Part shown: piece after piece, positions 42,784 to 51,894 of the stretch
How positions within the stretch are numbered: position 1 is the first letter of the stretch
Layout: every line of letters starts with the position of its first letter
Source of the DNA: Clostridia bacterium
Lineage (GTDB): Bacteria > Bacillota > Clostridia > Lachnospirales > Lachnospiraceae
Assembly: GCA_003249225.1 (NCBI GenBank)
Contig: QKJQ01000022.1
Coordinates: forward strand, 62,001 to 126,000
Length of the DNA stretch: 64,000 nucleotides
Reading direction: 5' to 3'
Notes under the pieces: generated by a model
The model's input: only the letters and a program-made list of their open reading frames with translations
Told to the model about the DNA's origin: nothing
The model's database searches: none
Made by a program: the position numbers and the translations under genes

Positions 42784-44070
42784 CTATGAATCTTTTGGAA
42801 GTATGACTTTAAATGTCATCTTCCCATCCGAATACGAAGCTAAAATTTCTCCCTTGTGTGCTGTAACAATTGCTTTTGCAATCGAAAGACCAAGACCATA
42901 GTGTCCCTGCCCCGATGATGTTCTTGCTTTATCTGCCCTGTAAAAACGTTCAAATATCAGTTCCATCTGCTCCTGTGACACCGGCTGCCCTTCATTCGTC
43001 ACGGTCAGTGTTATGTTATTTTTTTCTTCCTTCAGGGTAACATCAATACTGCTCTTTTCAACAGAATGTTCGATTGCATTATCCATAAGAATCGAAACAA
43101 GATTTTGTATTTGTTCTTTATTCCCCATGAGAAAGAGACTTTTTTGGATCTCGGTGTTGATCACCGTTCCTTTCTCAAAAGCAATACTCTCAAAGGGAAG
43201 AATATCCCCGGTTACCAGATGGCTTACATCAATTTTATTCTTTTCCGGTTCAACATTTTCCGTACGTGCAAGTATCAGCAGCTGATGAACAAGTTCTGTC
43301 ATTCTCTTGTTTTCATAACGTATGTTCTCAAGCCATTTACTCTTTCCCACTTCCCGTTCCAGCATATCCACATTGGTCTGGATCACCGCAAGCGGCGTTT
43401 TTAGTTCATGGCCCGCATCGGACAAATATTGTTTCTGTTTTTTGAAAGTCACTTCAAGTGGTCTGACGATTCTTTTGGACAGGTCCAGTGCAACAATAAA
43501 AATCAAAAGAACCGCAATGCCTCCAAAAATCAGTGTATATTGAGCCAGGGTCTTTACACTCTCCTGCAGTACCGTATTGTCCATCACAACGACCAGCATC
43601 ACACCATTTGAAGTCTCTCTGTGATAGACCCATTGGTCATACATGCCATTCGCTTTAGTTTCATCAAAGATACGGCCTGCAAGTTCAAGCAGTTTCTCTT
43701 CCGAGATTCCGCTGCTGTCCTCCTTGTTTACTACAGTTTCCGTGCCATCTTCGTCTTTCGCTACTGCGTAAAAAGTCAGAACACTGCTGTCATAGAATTC
43801 AGGGAGGATGGAATCTTCCGGTGCCTGTTCCTGTGGTGGTGTCTGGATCTCCAAATGTCCGGTATCTGCTGAGCTGTCCACAGAGGTTGTACTATCAAAA
43901 GCAGTATTGCTCTTCCAATAACCATCCGCATATAATTCCAGCATCTTTCTGTCTTTATGATATACTTCATAGTAACTTGAAAAGTATATGACACACAATG
44001 TCCCTGCAAACAAACCGACCAGCACTGCCATGATCGCCGCAACAATTTTCATTCTGGATCTTCTAAACAT
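42784..44070 (-). CDS. Sensor histidine kinase
   Basis: 428 residues. Two membrane helices (about 10-30 and 180-200) flank an extracytoplasmic domain of ~150 residues. The H-box is SDAGHELKTPLAVIQTN, and N, G1 and G2 boxes (MDNAIEHS, ERFYRADKARTSSG, YGLGLSIAKAI) are present. The ATG overlaps the response-regulator gene by 8 bases. The natural signal is unknown. The neighbouring tannase-like lipoprotein suggests plant phenolics; the co-transcribed MATE exporter suggests toxic small molecules. Confidence 0.92.
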   Translation of the reverse strand: MFRRSRMKIVAAIMAVLVGLFAGTLCVIYFSSYYEVYHKDRKMLELYADGYWKSNTAFDSTTSVDSSADTGHLEIQTPPQEQAPEDSILPEFYDSSVLTFYAVAKDEDGTETVVNKEDSSGISEEKLLELAGRIFDETKANGMYDQWVYHRETSNGVMLVVVMDNTVLQESVKTLAQYTLIFGGIAVLLIFIVALDLSKRIVRPLEVTFKKQKQYLSDAGHELKTPLAVIQTNVDMLEREVGKSKWLENIRYENKRMTELVHQLLILARTENVEPEKNKIDVSHLVTGDILPFESIAFEKGTVINTEIQKSLFLMGNKEQIQNLVSILMDNAIEHSVEKSSIDVTLKEEKNNITLTVTNEGQPVSQEQMELIFERFYRADKARTSSGQGHYGLGLSIAKAIVTAHKGEILASYSDGKMTFKVILPKDS

Positions 44071-44746
44071 TGATCGACCTCAATTCATATCCTATGCCGC
44101 GCAGAGCCTTGATTTCCACGGCTGCGCCAATGAACAATATCTTCTTTCTGGTGAATGTAAGATATACTTCTACATTGTTATACTCTGACTCATAATCATA
44201 ACCCCAGATTCTGAGCGCCAACTGTTCTCTTGTCAGCACCATCTTCTGATTCAGTATAAAATACTCCAGTATTCTGAATTCCTTCTCGCTCAGTCTGACC
44301 GATTGTCCATTTGTTGTACAGGTCAGGTTACATGTCGTAACATTCAGCTCCATATCTCCAAAGTTTAGAACTTCAGCCACCGGAACATCATTTCGCCGCA
44401 CCAGCGCCCGAAGCCTTGCCAGAAGTTCCCTGGTCTCAAAAGGCTTTGCGAGATAATCATCGGCTCCGCTGTCGAGTCCCATGACCTTATCATCAAGTTC
44501 TGTTTTGGCAGTCAGCATAAGGATCGGTGTCTTAATACCTCGACGTCTTGCTCGTTTTGTGATCTCAAACCCCGACATTCCGGGAAGCATAACATCAAGA
44601 ATAATAATGTCATATTCCACATCAAGGATTGCGCCAAGTCCGGAAATTCCATCTTCGCATACTGTGACTTCATAGTCTTCCAGACGGAGCAGTTCAGACA
44701 GTGCTTCTGCCATCCTGCTTTCATCTTCAACCAGCAATATCTTCAA
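44063..44746 (-). CDS. OmpR-family response regulator
   Basis: 227 residues. Receiver with phospho-acceptor Asp in IIILDVMLPG and switch lysine in LAKPFETRE; winged-helix DNA-binding domain with RLSEKEFRILEYFI and the closing VEIKALRGIGYEL. The start is TTG at 44746, one base after the MATE gene stop, with GGGG at 7 bases. The best candidate targets are the direct repeats before the tannase-like gene. Confidence 0.93.
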   Translation of the reverse strand: MKILLVEDESRMAEALSELLRLEDYEVTVCEDGISGLGAILDVEYDIIILDVMLPGMSGFEITKRARRRGIKTPILMLTAKTELDDKVMGLDSGADDYLAKPFETRELLARLRALVRRNDVPVAEVLNFGDMELNVTTCNLTCTTNGQSVRLSEKEFRILEYFILNQKMVLTREQLALRIWGYDYESEYNNVEVYLTFTRKKILFIGAAVEIKALRGIGYELRSINV

Positions 44747-44747
44747 A

Positions 44748-46112
44748 TCAATTCCCCCTGTAATCCAGCTTTTTAAGGATTTTTGGAAATAGTATCATAA
44801 AAATTATTGTGCATAGAGTCGCCGCAGTCGCATCCGCAATGGATTCTGCCAGATAAACGCCATTGACTCCGATAATCGGTGACAGAATGAAAACAAGCGG
44901 AATCAACAGAAATACTTTCCGTAGAAGTGCAATGAACAAAGAGACTTTAGCCTGTCCAAGCGCAACGAACATGTTCTGGCAGGCTCTCTGTAAACCAAAT
45001 ACCATCATTCCGGTCAGGAAAAACGGCATAACTCTTTCAACGGTGCGAATTAATTCCGGATCACTGGTAAACATTCCTGCGACCACTGACGGAAATAAAA
45101 GAATCAAGAGTATCAGAAGAAAATTAAAGGATGCCATGATGGTTATCATGATCTTAAATCCTTCCTTAACACGCTTTTTATCTCCGTGCCCATAATTATA
45201 ACTAATAATTGGTGCCGTTCCCTGCCCAAATCCAATAAGCGGCGCACCTGCGATCTGCATGGCGCTCTGCATGACTGTCAGAGCACTGACGTAGATGTCT
45301 CCATAATGGACCAGTGTCCCATTCATAATGAAACCAATCAGGCTTTCGGTAATTGACATAATAAACGGTGAAACACCAAGCGCAGCAATCGATCCAATGA
45401 TTCGAAAATCAGGAAGCTTTCGCTGAACACGGATACGAAGTGTCGCCCGTTTTGAAAATAGGAAAGATAGTACCCATAAAGCGCTGAAGAACTGTGCGAT
45501 TACGGTTGCCAGCGCTGCTCCAGCCACTCCCATATGAAAGCCAAAGATGAAAAGGGGATCGAGTAGTATATTCAGCGCAGCTCCCATCATGACCGAAACC
45601 ATGGCAACTTTTGGCCTTCCCTGTGCGCTGATAAAGCTGTTCAGACCAATGGAAGTCTGTACGAATAGTGTGCCGGTCAGATAGATCTTCAGGTACTGCA
45701 TTCCATATCCGATTGTCTGATCGGAGGCTCCGGTAAGACGGAGGATCGGTTCCATGAATACATAGGAAACCGTTGTCATGATGATAGTAAAAAAGATCAG
45801 CATGAGAAAACCATTTTCTAGTATCTTTTCTGCTTTCTTTCTGTCGCCAGCCCCAAGAGCAATGGAAGCAAGCGGTGGTCCCCCTCCTCCAACGATCATG
45901 GAAAAGGCAGAAATCATTATAATAATCGAGTTGGTAACACCAACACCTGCCAATGCATCCGTCCCAATTCCTGCAATATGCCCAATGTATATACGGTCAA
46001 CAATGCCGTATAATAAATTGACCAGTTGTGCTGCCACCGCCGGTATTGACATGCGGAATATCAACGGCAGCATTTTCATGGTACCAAGCTGTTCTTCATA
46101 GTTCTGACCCAA
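44748..46112 (-). CDS. MATE-family multidrug exporter
   Basis: 454 residues with about 12 membrane helices, in two homologous six-helix halves. The opening FRMSIPAVAAQLVNLLYGIVDRIYIG is the MATE signature, repeated in weaker form at FIMSITESLIGFIMNGTLV. It is a cation-coupled drug or metabolite exporter. TTG at 46112 with GAGG 8 bases upstream is taken as start; an ATG 11 codons later is possible. First gene of a MATE-regulator-kinase unit. Confidence 0.93.
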   Translation of the reverse strand: MGQNYEEQLGTMKMLPLIFRMSIPAVAAQLVNLLYGIVDRIYIGHIAGIGTDALAGVGVTNSIIIMISAFSMIVGGGGPPLASIALGAGDRKKAEKILENGFLMLIFFTIIMTTVSYVFMEPILRLTGASDQTIGYGMQYLKIYLTGTLFVQTSIGLNSFISAQGRPKVAMVSVMMGAALNILLDPLFIFGFHMGVAGAALATVIAQFFSALWVLSFLFSKRATLRIRVQRKLPDFRIIGSIAALGVSPFIMSITESLIGFIMNGTLVHYGDIYVSALTVMQSAMQIAGAPLIGFGQGTAPIISYNYGHGDKKRVKEGFKIMITIMASFNFLLILLILLFPSVVAGMFTSDPELIRTVERVMPFFLTGMMVFGLQRACQNMFVALGQAKVSLFIALLRKVFLLIPLVFILSPIIGVNGVYLAESIADATAATLCTIIFMILFPKILKKLDYRGN

Positions 46113-46224
46113 AATCCTGTCCTCTTTTTCTTTCCGTACTTATGTTTTCTGTCTTCCCAGTTACTGCTCTTTTAACCCCAGGACTTTTTTGTCCAGTTCG
46201 TTTTCTCTCTTGTCCCGGGGATTT

Positions 46225-47013
46225 TTATTTACATTCCTTTCCATACACTTCGATCTGCGTTAATGCCGGGAAGGGGGACGGATCGTCTGCTTTGATCAAT
46301 TCTTTCAAAACAAGCCATTCAATTGTTCTTTCTTTGATTGAAAAAATATGAGGCATGCTGCTTTTCTCCATGGAAAGCACTTCTTTAGAACCATCTGAAA
46401 ACTCGATGGTTGCCTGCTTCCACCAGTTATCATGCGGGAAGTCAGCTCTTGTGTATAAAACGACCTGATCAATTGTGACCCTACGGCCAAAATCAAGCTT
46501 CATCTCTGCATCATCCTGACGATTAATGCCCCAGGATTCATAGGGCCAGTTTCCATGTGAAAGATTAGCTTTTACACCATCAATTGCATTTCTTGCTGCA
46601 AAGACTGCTTCGCCCCTTGTCTCAACATTCGCTGTTACATGAGGGTAACAGCCCTGTAAGGTATGCTGGTCGGCAACATTGAAAGCAAGATTCCTGTAAC
46701 TTTCTATTTCGCTATCTTTTGCGATTCTTGCTGTCAAATAATGACGATCACCAGCAAAAACTTTCGGTGAATAACTGATCCTTTTTTCTCCGAACGGAAT
46801 CTGGTATACAAGCTCTTTCTCTGTTGTATAGACAAAGGCCTGACCCAAGGCATCATCTACCTGCCAGAATACTGAATGATTTATCTCTTCCTGCTGTAGA
46901 ATTATCTTATCCCCTTCTTTATATTCGGATGAATATACAAGAATTACTTCATCCGCAGAGCTGGCAGAACAAAGCACTTCTCCGTCTGCACTAACCACCT
47001 TTAATGTCAACAT
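46225..47013 (-). CDS. Protein with discoidin-like (F5/8 type C) domain
   Basis: 262 residues, no signal peptide. The C-terminal ~140 residues have the galactose-binding-like pattern: AARNAIDGVKANLSHGNWPYESWGI, MKLDFGRRVTIDQVVLYTRADFPHDNWW and FSDGSKEVL. This is the sort of carbohydrate-contact domain usually attached to glycosidases, but no catalytic domain is present. It is probably cytosolic, which is odd for a sugar-binding module. GGAAAGGAG precedes the ATG. Function unknown. Confidence 0.7.
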   Translation of the reverse strand: MLTLKVVSADGEVLCSASSADEVILVYSSEYKEGDKIILQQEEINHSVFWQVDDALGQAFVYTTEKELVYQIPFGEKRISYSPKVFAGDRHYLTARIAKDSEIESYRNLAFNVADQHTLQGCYPHVTANVETRGEAVFAARNAIDGVKANLSHGNWPYESWGINRQDDAEMKLDFGRRVTIDQVVLYTRADFPHDNWWKQATIEFSDGSKEVLSMEKSSMPHIFSIKERTIEWLVLKELIKADDPSPFPALTQIEVYGKECK

Positions 47014-47303
47014 ATGCTGCTGGCTCCTTTCCTGCTGTAAAAGATTTTTATATCACTATCCTATTACGATATGACAATTAATGCAATGAAAATGCCTAGG
47101 ATTCTTTATTATAAAATTATCTGCTTCTATTTCTTACAACCTTTTGTTGCTTCATGCGATTTCTTACATGCCGGATCAGGTTACTAAAGTTGTTACTATG
47201 AGGTATAGGGTTCGATACATATAATACGTACAGTCAACTTATCCGCAGTAACAATAAATAACTATGCATACATCAAACAAGCCCTCTGTTTAGGATTAGA
47301 AAA
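47014..47303. other. Gene-free spacer
   Basis: AT-rich region between the flavoprotein terminator and the discoidin-like gene. It should contain the promoter of the latter, but no consensus pair was found and no coding frame is supported. Confidence 0.45.
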
Positions 47304-47338
47304 CAGGCCCTCTGTCAAATGCATTGACAAAGGGCCTG
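47304..47338. terminator. Terminator of the apbE-flavoprotein operon
   Basis: CAGGCCCTCTGTCAA/TTGACAAAGGGCCTG stem (one mismatch), followed on the minus strand by TTTTCTAATCC, 20 bases past the stop. Confidence 0.9.
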
Positions 47339-47357
47339 AAGTTAACTTTTTATTTTT

Positions 47358-49238
47358 TTAGCGGCGATGTCCACCGAAAGATGTACTGTTCGGATTCGTA
47401 AAGGACAGATTCAGTGCATCCGCTACTGCTTCAATGATACCATTGCTGCTGAAGGTAGCTCCGGAAACTGTATTCACATTGATTCCCTGCGTACTGATAA
47501 TGTTGGAAGTCACAGTGCTGTAAGCACGGTTAAAATAAGGTGCATCATCCTGATAGGAGATCACGGTAATATCTGTGATTTCGCCACCTTCTACTGTTAC
47601 GGAAACGGTTGTCGTGCCGCGGAAGCCGGTACCGGAGCCGGTATACGTTCCATCCGTATATAAACCGGTTGAAGCTGCAGTAGGTGTCGGGGCAGTTGTG
47701 GCTGTAGGTGCTATTGTTGCAGTAGGCGCCGTTGTGGCTGTAGGTGCTGTTGTTTCGGTAGGAGAAGCAGTTGCTGCGGGGGTGGAAGTCGCTGCTGAAT
47801 CCGTTGGCGTAGCGGTTGCGGTCTCTGTTGAGGAAGGACTTTCTGTCGGTGTCTGTGTTGCTGCAGCAGCCTCTGTCGTCTCAACTGCTGATGAAGTATC
47901 GGTTGTTGATGTTGCGTTATCGGATGTGCCAAGCGTTGTGCTGTCTGTTGTTCCATCCGTCGTAACATCCGTACTCGATGAATCTGCTGCTATTGTGAGT
48001 TCAGCTCCGCTCAGTGCATCGGCAACTGCATTGATAATACCATTGCTGCTGAAGGTTGCTCCGGATACTGTACTGACATCTACACTCTGTGTATCAATAA
48101 TTTCAGCAATGATGGAAGCTTCTGCACGAATAAAGTATTCTCTGTCATCATTGTAGGATACGACTGTAATATCAGTTATATAACCATTTTCTACGGTTAC
48201 GGATACCTTTGTTGTTCCACGGAAACCGGAACCGGAACCAGTGTAGGTTCCATCTGCATAGAGGCCGGTATCTTCGCTTGCAGTGGACGTATCGCTGCCT
48301 GCAGTTGCTGTTGTATCACCAGAAGATGCGATTTCTGTCAGCAATTCAGGGATTGAAGTAGCCACGGTAGCGGAGGTAGCTTCTGATGTTGAGACAGAGG
48401 ATGCAAGTGTACCGACATAAACCAGTCCGGAAATTGCGACCACGGATGCGGCGGCAGCTACAGCAGGTGTTGGATTCGCTTTTACATTTTCTCTCGGACA
48501 CACGTCAACGCATTCGAAACAATTAATACATTCACCAGACGTTACTTTATCATATTTATAAAGTGGTATTCCCATGGAACAATTTCTGGTACAGATCTTG
48601 CAGGCACCGCATTTTTCACGATTCTTTTTTATATGGAAGAAACGTGCTTTGGATGTGACGGCGAACACGGCTCCAAGCGGGCACACATAGCGGCAAAAAA
48701 ATCGTTCAATAAAAAGAGAGCCAACGATAATAAGAAGCAGCAGCAATCCGCCGATGGAGATCAGATAACTTGCAGAAGGCCAGTTCCCAATGCTTGCATA
48801 CATACCAAAAATTGTCCATGGACTAGCCAGACTGCTGATTGATACGACCTCAAAGCCCCAGATAAAGATAACAATAAAACCAAGAAGTATATATTTAAAT
48901 GATTTTAATATCCGGTCTGCTTTTTCACTGGGTCTGAATTTCAATTTCAGAGTCTTCTTTGAGATGAACCATAACAGGTCACCCATGGCACCAAAGCTGC
49001 AAAGGAATCCGCAGAAGAAACGGCCCATGAATACGGTGACTAATAACACACCCATTAGCAAAAGAATGGAACCAGCTTGTGCTCCTATCGTAAAGCTTCC
49101 GTCTTTCACCGATACAAAGAGATCTTTGATTGCGTAAAATGCTGATACAAATAATCCAGGCATTACAAGAAATGCCAACGTCTGAACTACTCTTCGAAAA
49201 ATGTGTACTGCTGATATTTTTTTCTTTTTACTGCTCAT
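47358..49238 (-). CDS. NosR/NapH-like membrane Fe-S protein with two ApbE-type FMN-binding domains
   Basis: 626 residues. Residues 1-205 form a membrane domain of about four helices with CGFLC (76-80) and CRYVCP (182-187) of the NapH/NosR/CcoG class. Two ferredoxin-type clusters follow: C210-x2-C-x2-C-x3-C220 and C237-x2-C-x2-C-x3-C247P. One more helix (258-280) leads outside. Two FMN-binding domains (about 325-410 and 525-610) each contain the flavinylation motif VSGATFSSNG; the target threonines 395 and 595 are exactly 200 residues apart. They are joined by a ~110-residue Thr/Ser/Pro/Ala linker with APTATT repeats. This implies electron flow from the cytosol through Fe-S clusters to surface flavins. 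The start at 49238 avoids a weak TTG upstream. It follows apbE by an 11-base overlap. Confidence 0.92.
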   Translation of the reverse strand: MSSKKKKISAVHIFRRVVQTLAFLVMPGLFVSAFYAIKDLFVSVKDGSFTIGAQAGSILLLMGVLLVTVFMGRFFCGFLCSFGAMGDLLWFISKKTLKLKFRPSEKADRILKSFKYILLGFIVIFIWGFEVVSISSLASPWTIFGMYASIGNWPSASYLISIGGLLLLLIIVGSLFIERFFCRYVCPLGAVFAVTSKARFFHIKKNREKCGACKICTRNCSMGIPLYKYDKVTSGECINCFECVDVCPRENVKANPTPAVAAAASVVAISGLVYVGTLASSVSTSEATSATVATSIPELLTEIASSGDTTATAGSDTSTASEDTGLYADGTYTGSGSGFRGTTKVSVTVENGYITDITVVSYNDDREYFIRAEASIIAEIIDTQSVDVSTVSGATFSSNGIINAVADALSGAELTIAADSSSTDVTTDGTTDSTTLGTSDNATSTTDTSSAVETTEAAAATQTPTESPSSTETATATPTDSAATSTPAATASPTETTAPTATTAPTATIAPTATTAPTPTAASTGLYTDGTYTGSGTGFRGTTTVSVTVEGGEITDITVISYQDDAPYFNRAYSTVTSNIISTQGINVNTVSGATFSSNGIIEAVADALNLSFTNPNSTSFGGHRR

Positions 49239-50241
49239 AAGAATAACCAACCCTTTCTGCGCCCTCTTTTTCTCCGGGCTTATCTATTGTAAACCGATCT
49301 CTGATTCCTTCTGTTATAAAGATTTCACCGGCACCGGTAATAAAAATTCCATCTGCTTTACAGTCTTTCAGTACAGACATTCCCTTTTCTAATCCAAGCA
49401 GAATAAAAATCGTAGCAAGTGCATCCAGATCCATTGCAGAATTTCCGATCAAGGTTGCACTGATCAATCCGGCATCTGCCGGATAGCCAGTCTTTGGATG
49501 CAGTATATGATGATAGCGGATGCCATTCTTCATAAAGTATTTCTCGTAGACTCCGGAAGTAACAACCGCAGCGTCCTTAATAAAAAGTGTTCCAAAGGAC
49601 GACATTTTATCATATGGTGACTGAATACCAACATTTCTTGGTGTCTCGTTATTATCATTACCCTGATCTACAGAGATAACGGTACCTCCAAAATTGATCA
49701 GCGCATCGGTTATACCATGCTGTATAAGGATGCTTTTTGTTTTGTCTGCTGCATACCCTTTTGCGATACCGCCAAGATCTATACTTTGTCCATGCTTTTC
49801 AAGTGCTATCCGGTATGGTTTTGTATACATCTTTATCGACTCCCATGAAATGAGTTTTTGCGCTTCTTTGATCTTTGAATCGTCAGGTATGTATTCCTGC
49901 CTTTTCCCGATGCTCCAAAGTCTTGACAGAACACCTGAGGTGATATCAAAGGCGCCTTCTGATAACCTTGAAAAGTATATGGCGCGTTCAATGATTCGAA
50001 ACGTATCTTCCGAAACTTCCACGGGATGTTCTCCTGCCGAATGATTGACCCTTGAGATCTCACTGTCTTCCTTAAAAACAGAAAGACGGTCATCCATTGA
50101 TAGTACATATGCTTTGCATTCATTCAGACATTCTATTATTTCCGCTTCTTTGCTTTCCAAATATCGCAGGGAAATGGTATTCGCTGTTCCCAGTGCAAAA
50201 AAAGTTTTTTGTATATTCTTCACTTTGTCACTCAATCGCAT
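49228..50241 (-). CDS. apbE: FAD:protein FMN transferase
   Basis: 337 residues. It attaches FMN from FAD to a Thr/Ser in S-G-A-T motifs. Family motifs FDITSGVLSRLW, IDLGGIAKGYAADKTKSIL, HHILHPKTGYPAD and the metal-site MDLDALATIFILLG are present. No signal peptide or lipobox precedes the FFALGTANTISL start of the fold, although the target domains downstream appear to be extracellular. It lies between its regulator pair and its probable substrate protein, under an OmpR-type site. Confidence 0.95.
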   Translation of the reverse strand: MRLSDKVKNIQKTFFALGTANTISLRYLESKEAEIIECLNECKAYVLSMDDRLSVFKEDSEISRVNHSAGEHPVEVSEDTFRIIERAIYFSRLSEGAFDITSGVLSRLWSIGKRQEYIPDDSKIKEAQKLISWESIKMYTKPYRIALEKHGQSIDLGGIAKGYAADKTKSILIQHGITDALINFGGTVISVDQGNDNNETPRNVGIQSPYDKMSSFGTLFIKDAAVVTSGVYEKYFMKNGIRYHHILHPKTGYPADAGLISATLIGNSAMDLDALATIFILLGLEKGMSVLKDCKADGIFITGAGEIFITEGIRDRFTIDKPGEKEGAERVGYSYEQ

Positions 50242-50266
50242 CACCTGTCCTGTTTTTGATATATGT

Positions 50267-50300
50267 ATTGTATCGTTCGAAAATTAAAGAAACATTAAAG
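50267..50300 (-). promoter_or_regulatory. OmpR-type direct repeats and -10 upstream of apbE
   Basis: Plus-strand ATTAAAG (50283-50289) and ATTAAAG (50294-50300) with period 11; on the minus strand they are followed by 10 bases and TACAAT (-10). The identical 7-mers, period and spacing occur before the response regulator at 52565. Confidence 0.8.
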
Positions 50301-50424
50301 CTTTCGCCGATTCTATGAACATATTGTGAATTCTTACTGTCAGAAAGCAAAAGAACTGCGTGATATGAAAATGCCATATTATAATACAGCTTCTCAGGGT
50401 ATCGTACGCAGTTCATGTTTTTGC

Positions 50425-51894
50425 TTATAATGCAGGCAGTGTAATCGTAAAGGTGGTGCCTTGACCCAGCTGACTCTCAGCCCGGACTTCACCGTTATGT
50501 GCTCTTGCGATCCATTGTACCATGGACAGACCAAGTCCCATGCTGTTGTTCGCAGCATTTCTGGAAGGATCCACCTGATAAAAACGGTCCCAGATCTTAT
50601 TCAGGTTTTCTGTTGCTATACCAATTCCGTCATCTGTCACCGTAAGAATGATCTTGTCTTTATCTCTATATAAATGAACGTCCAGATGACCGTTTTTCTT
50701 TCCATATTTTACACCGTTGTCAATCAGATTCATCAGAAGACGCATCAACAGGGTCTCATCTCCCCAAACAAACAGAGCCGGGCTGATATCTTCTGTGATG
50801 GTAATATTTTTAAGATCCAATACTTCTCTCTGATTCTCTGTTACGATCTCAGCAAGCTCGCTTATGTTTATCTGTTCAAAATTCAGGTTTTTTCCTTCGT
50901 GTTCGGCGCGTGCCAGCATCAAAAGCTGGGATATCAGCGAGGACATCTTTTTCCCTTGTCCCATGATCTTTTCAATGGCTTCTTTCGCTTCTTCAAGCGT
51001 TGAAGCATTTTCCAAAGCAAACTCACATTGTGAAAGGATAACGGACGTTGGCGTGCGTAGCTCATGAGAAGCATCTGAGGTAAACTGTTTTTCTTTTTCA
51101 AATGCTCCTTCCAGGCGATCAAACATCCGGTCAAACGCGTGGGCAAGTGCATGGATTTCATCCGTTCCTTCACCAAGACTGATTCTCTGAGATAAATTCT
51201 GACTCTCACCAATTCTCTCTGCTGCCTCAATAATCTTATTGATTGGACGAAAGGCACGATAGATCAGCAAGTATCCGCCAAGCCCAAAAAGGACAATAAA
51301 GACCGGCAGACCAAACAGAAAAAGCTTTAAAGACATTTCATACGTGCGGTATTCACCGTCACAGGATACAATACCACGAACCTGCAACTGCAATCCGGAA
51401 GAAAGTGTTATATTGATTGTGTATACATACCAGCTTTCGTCCTCTGATTTCACTTCCATTACACGCTTTTCTTCCTCTCGGCCAAAGCTTCCATCCCCGC
51501 TGAAATCAGACTTTGTCTTTCCTTCTTCCGACCCTTCTTCTGGCTTTTCTCCCAATTCATCGTACTCTGTAATGCTCATGCTTTCTACGAGATCTGAGGT
51601 TTCTTCGTTAAATGTAAAGCCATCCGGAACGGTGCCGCCAAGAAGATTTCCCTCTTCGTCATATACCACGATCGAAACACCATCGATACTATCGTCAAAC
51701 TCATCTGTCATCCCACCAGCTTCATAGAGTGCAGCGGCGGCTGATTCAACTGTTTCTACTAACGCATTCTTGGCGTTATTCTTCACAACTCTGGTACTGA
51801 CATTGGATAATACTGCGATTACTCCTACCGTCAGTACTATCATAAAGGTAGTGAACCAGAGAGTGATGCGAAATTTAATGGATACTTTCTTCAT
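50425..51894 (-). CDS. Sensor histidine kinase of the flavin module
   Basis: 489 residues. A membrane helix at about 12-32 is followed by an extracytoplasmic domain to ~190 with an acidic Ser/Gly/Glu-rich stretch, a second helix (FLFGLPVFIVLFGLGGYLLI), HAMP, H-box TSDASHELRTPTSVI, then N, G1 and G2 boxes (LIDNGVKYG, DDGIGIATENL, GLGLSMVQWI). The ATG overlaps the regulator stop by 4 bases. The signal is unknown; a terminal electron acceptor or redox cue is a reasonable guess given the target operon. Confidence 0.92.
   Translation of the reverse strand: MKKVSIKFRITLWFTTFMIVLTVGVIAVLSNVSTRVVKNNAKNALVETVESAAAALYEAGGMTDEFDDSIDGVSIVVYDEEGNLLGGTVPDGFTFNEETSDLVESMSITEYDELGEKPEEGSEEGKTKSDFSGDGSFGREEEKRVMEVKSEDESWYVYTINITLSSGLQLQVRGIVSCDGEYRTYEMSLKLFLFGLPVFIVLFGLGGYLLIYRAFRPINKIIEAAERIGESQNLSQRISLGEGTDEIHALAHAFDRMFDRLEGAFEKEKQFTSDASHELRTPTSVILSQCEFALENASTLEEAKEAIEKIMGQGKKMSSLISQLLMLARAEHEGKNLNFEQINISELAEIVTENQREVLDLKNITITEDISPALFVWGDETLLMRLLMNLIDNGVKYGKKNGHLDVHLYRDKDKIILTVTDDGIGIATENLNKIWDRFYQVDPSRNAANNSMGLGLSMVQWIARAHNGEVRAESQLGQGTTFTITLPAL

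Noticed and set aside
47575..48156. 193-codon plus-strand frame opposite the flavoprotein gene
   Set aside because: It is the mirror of the Thr/Ala/Pro-rich linker codons and consists of Val/Ala repeats, with no start signals.
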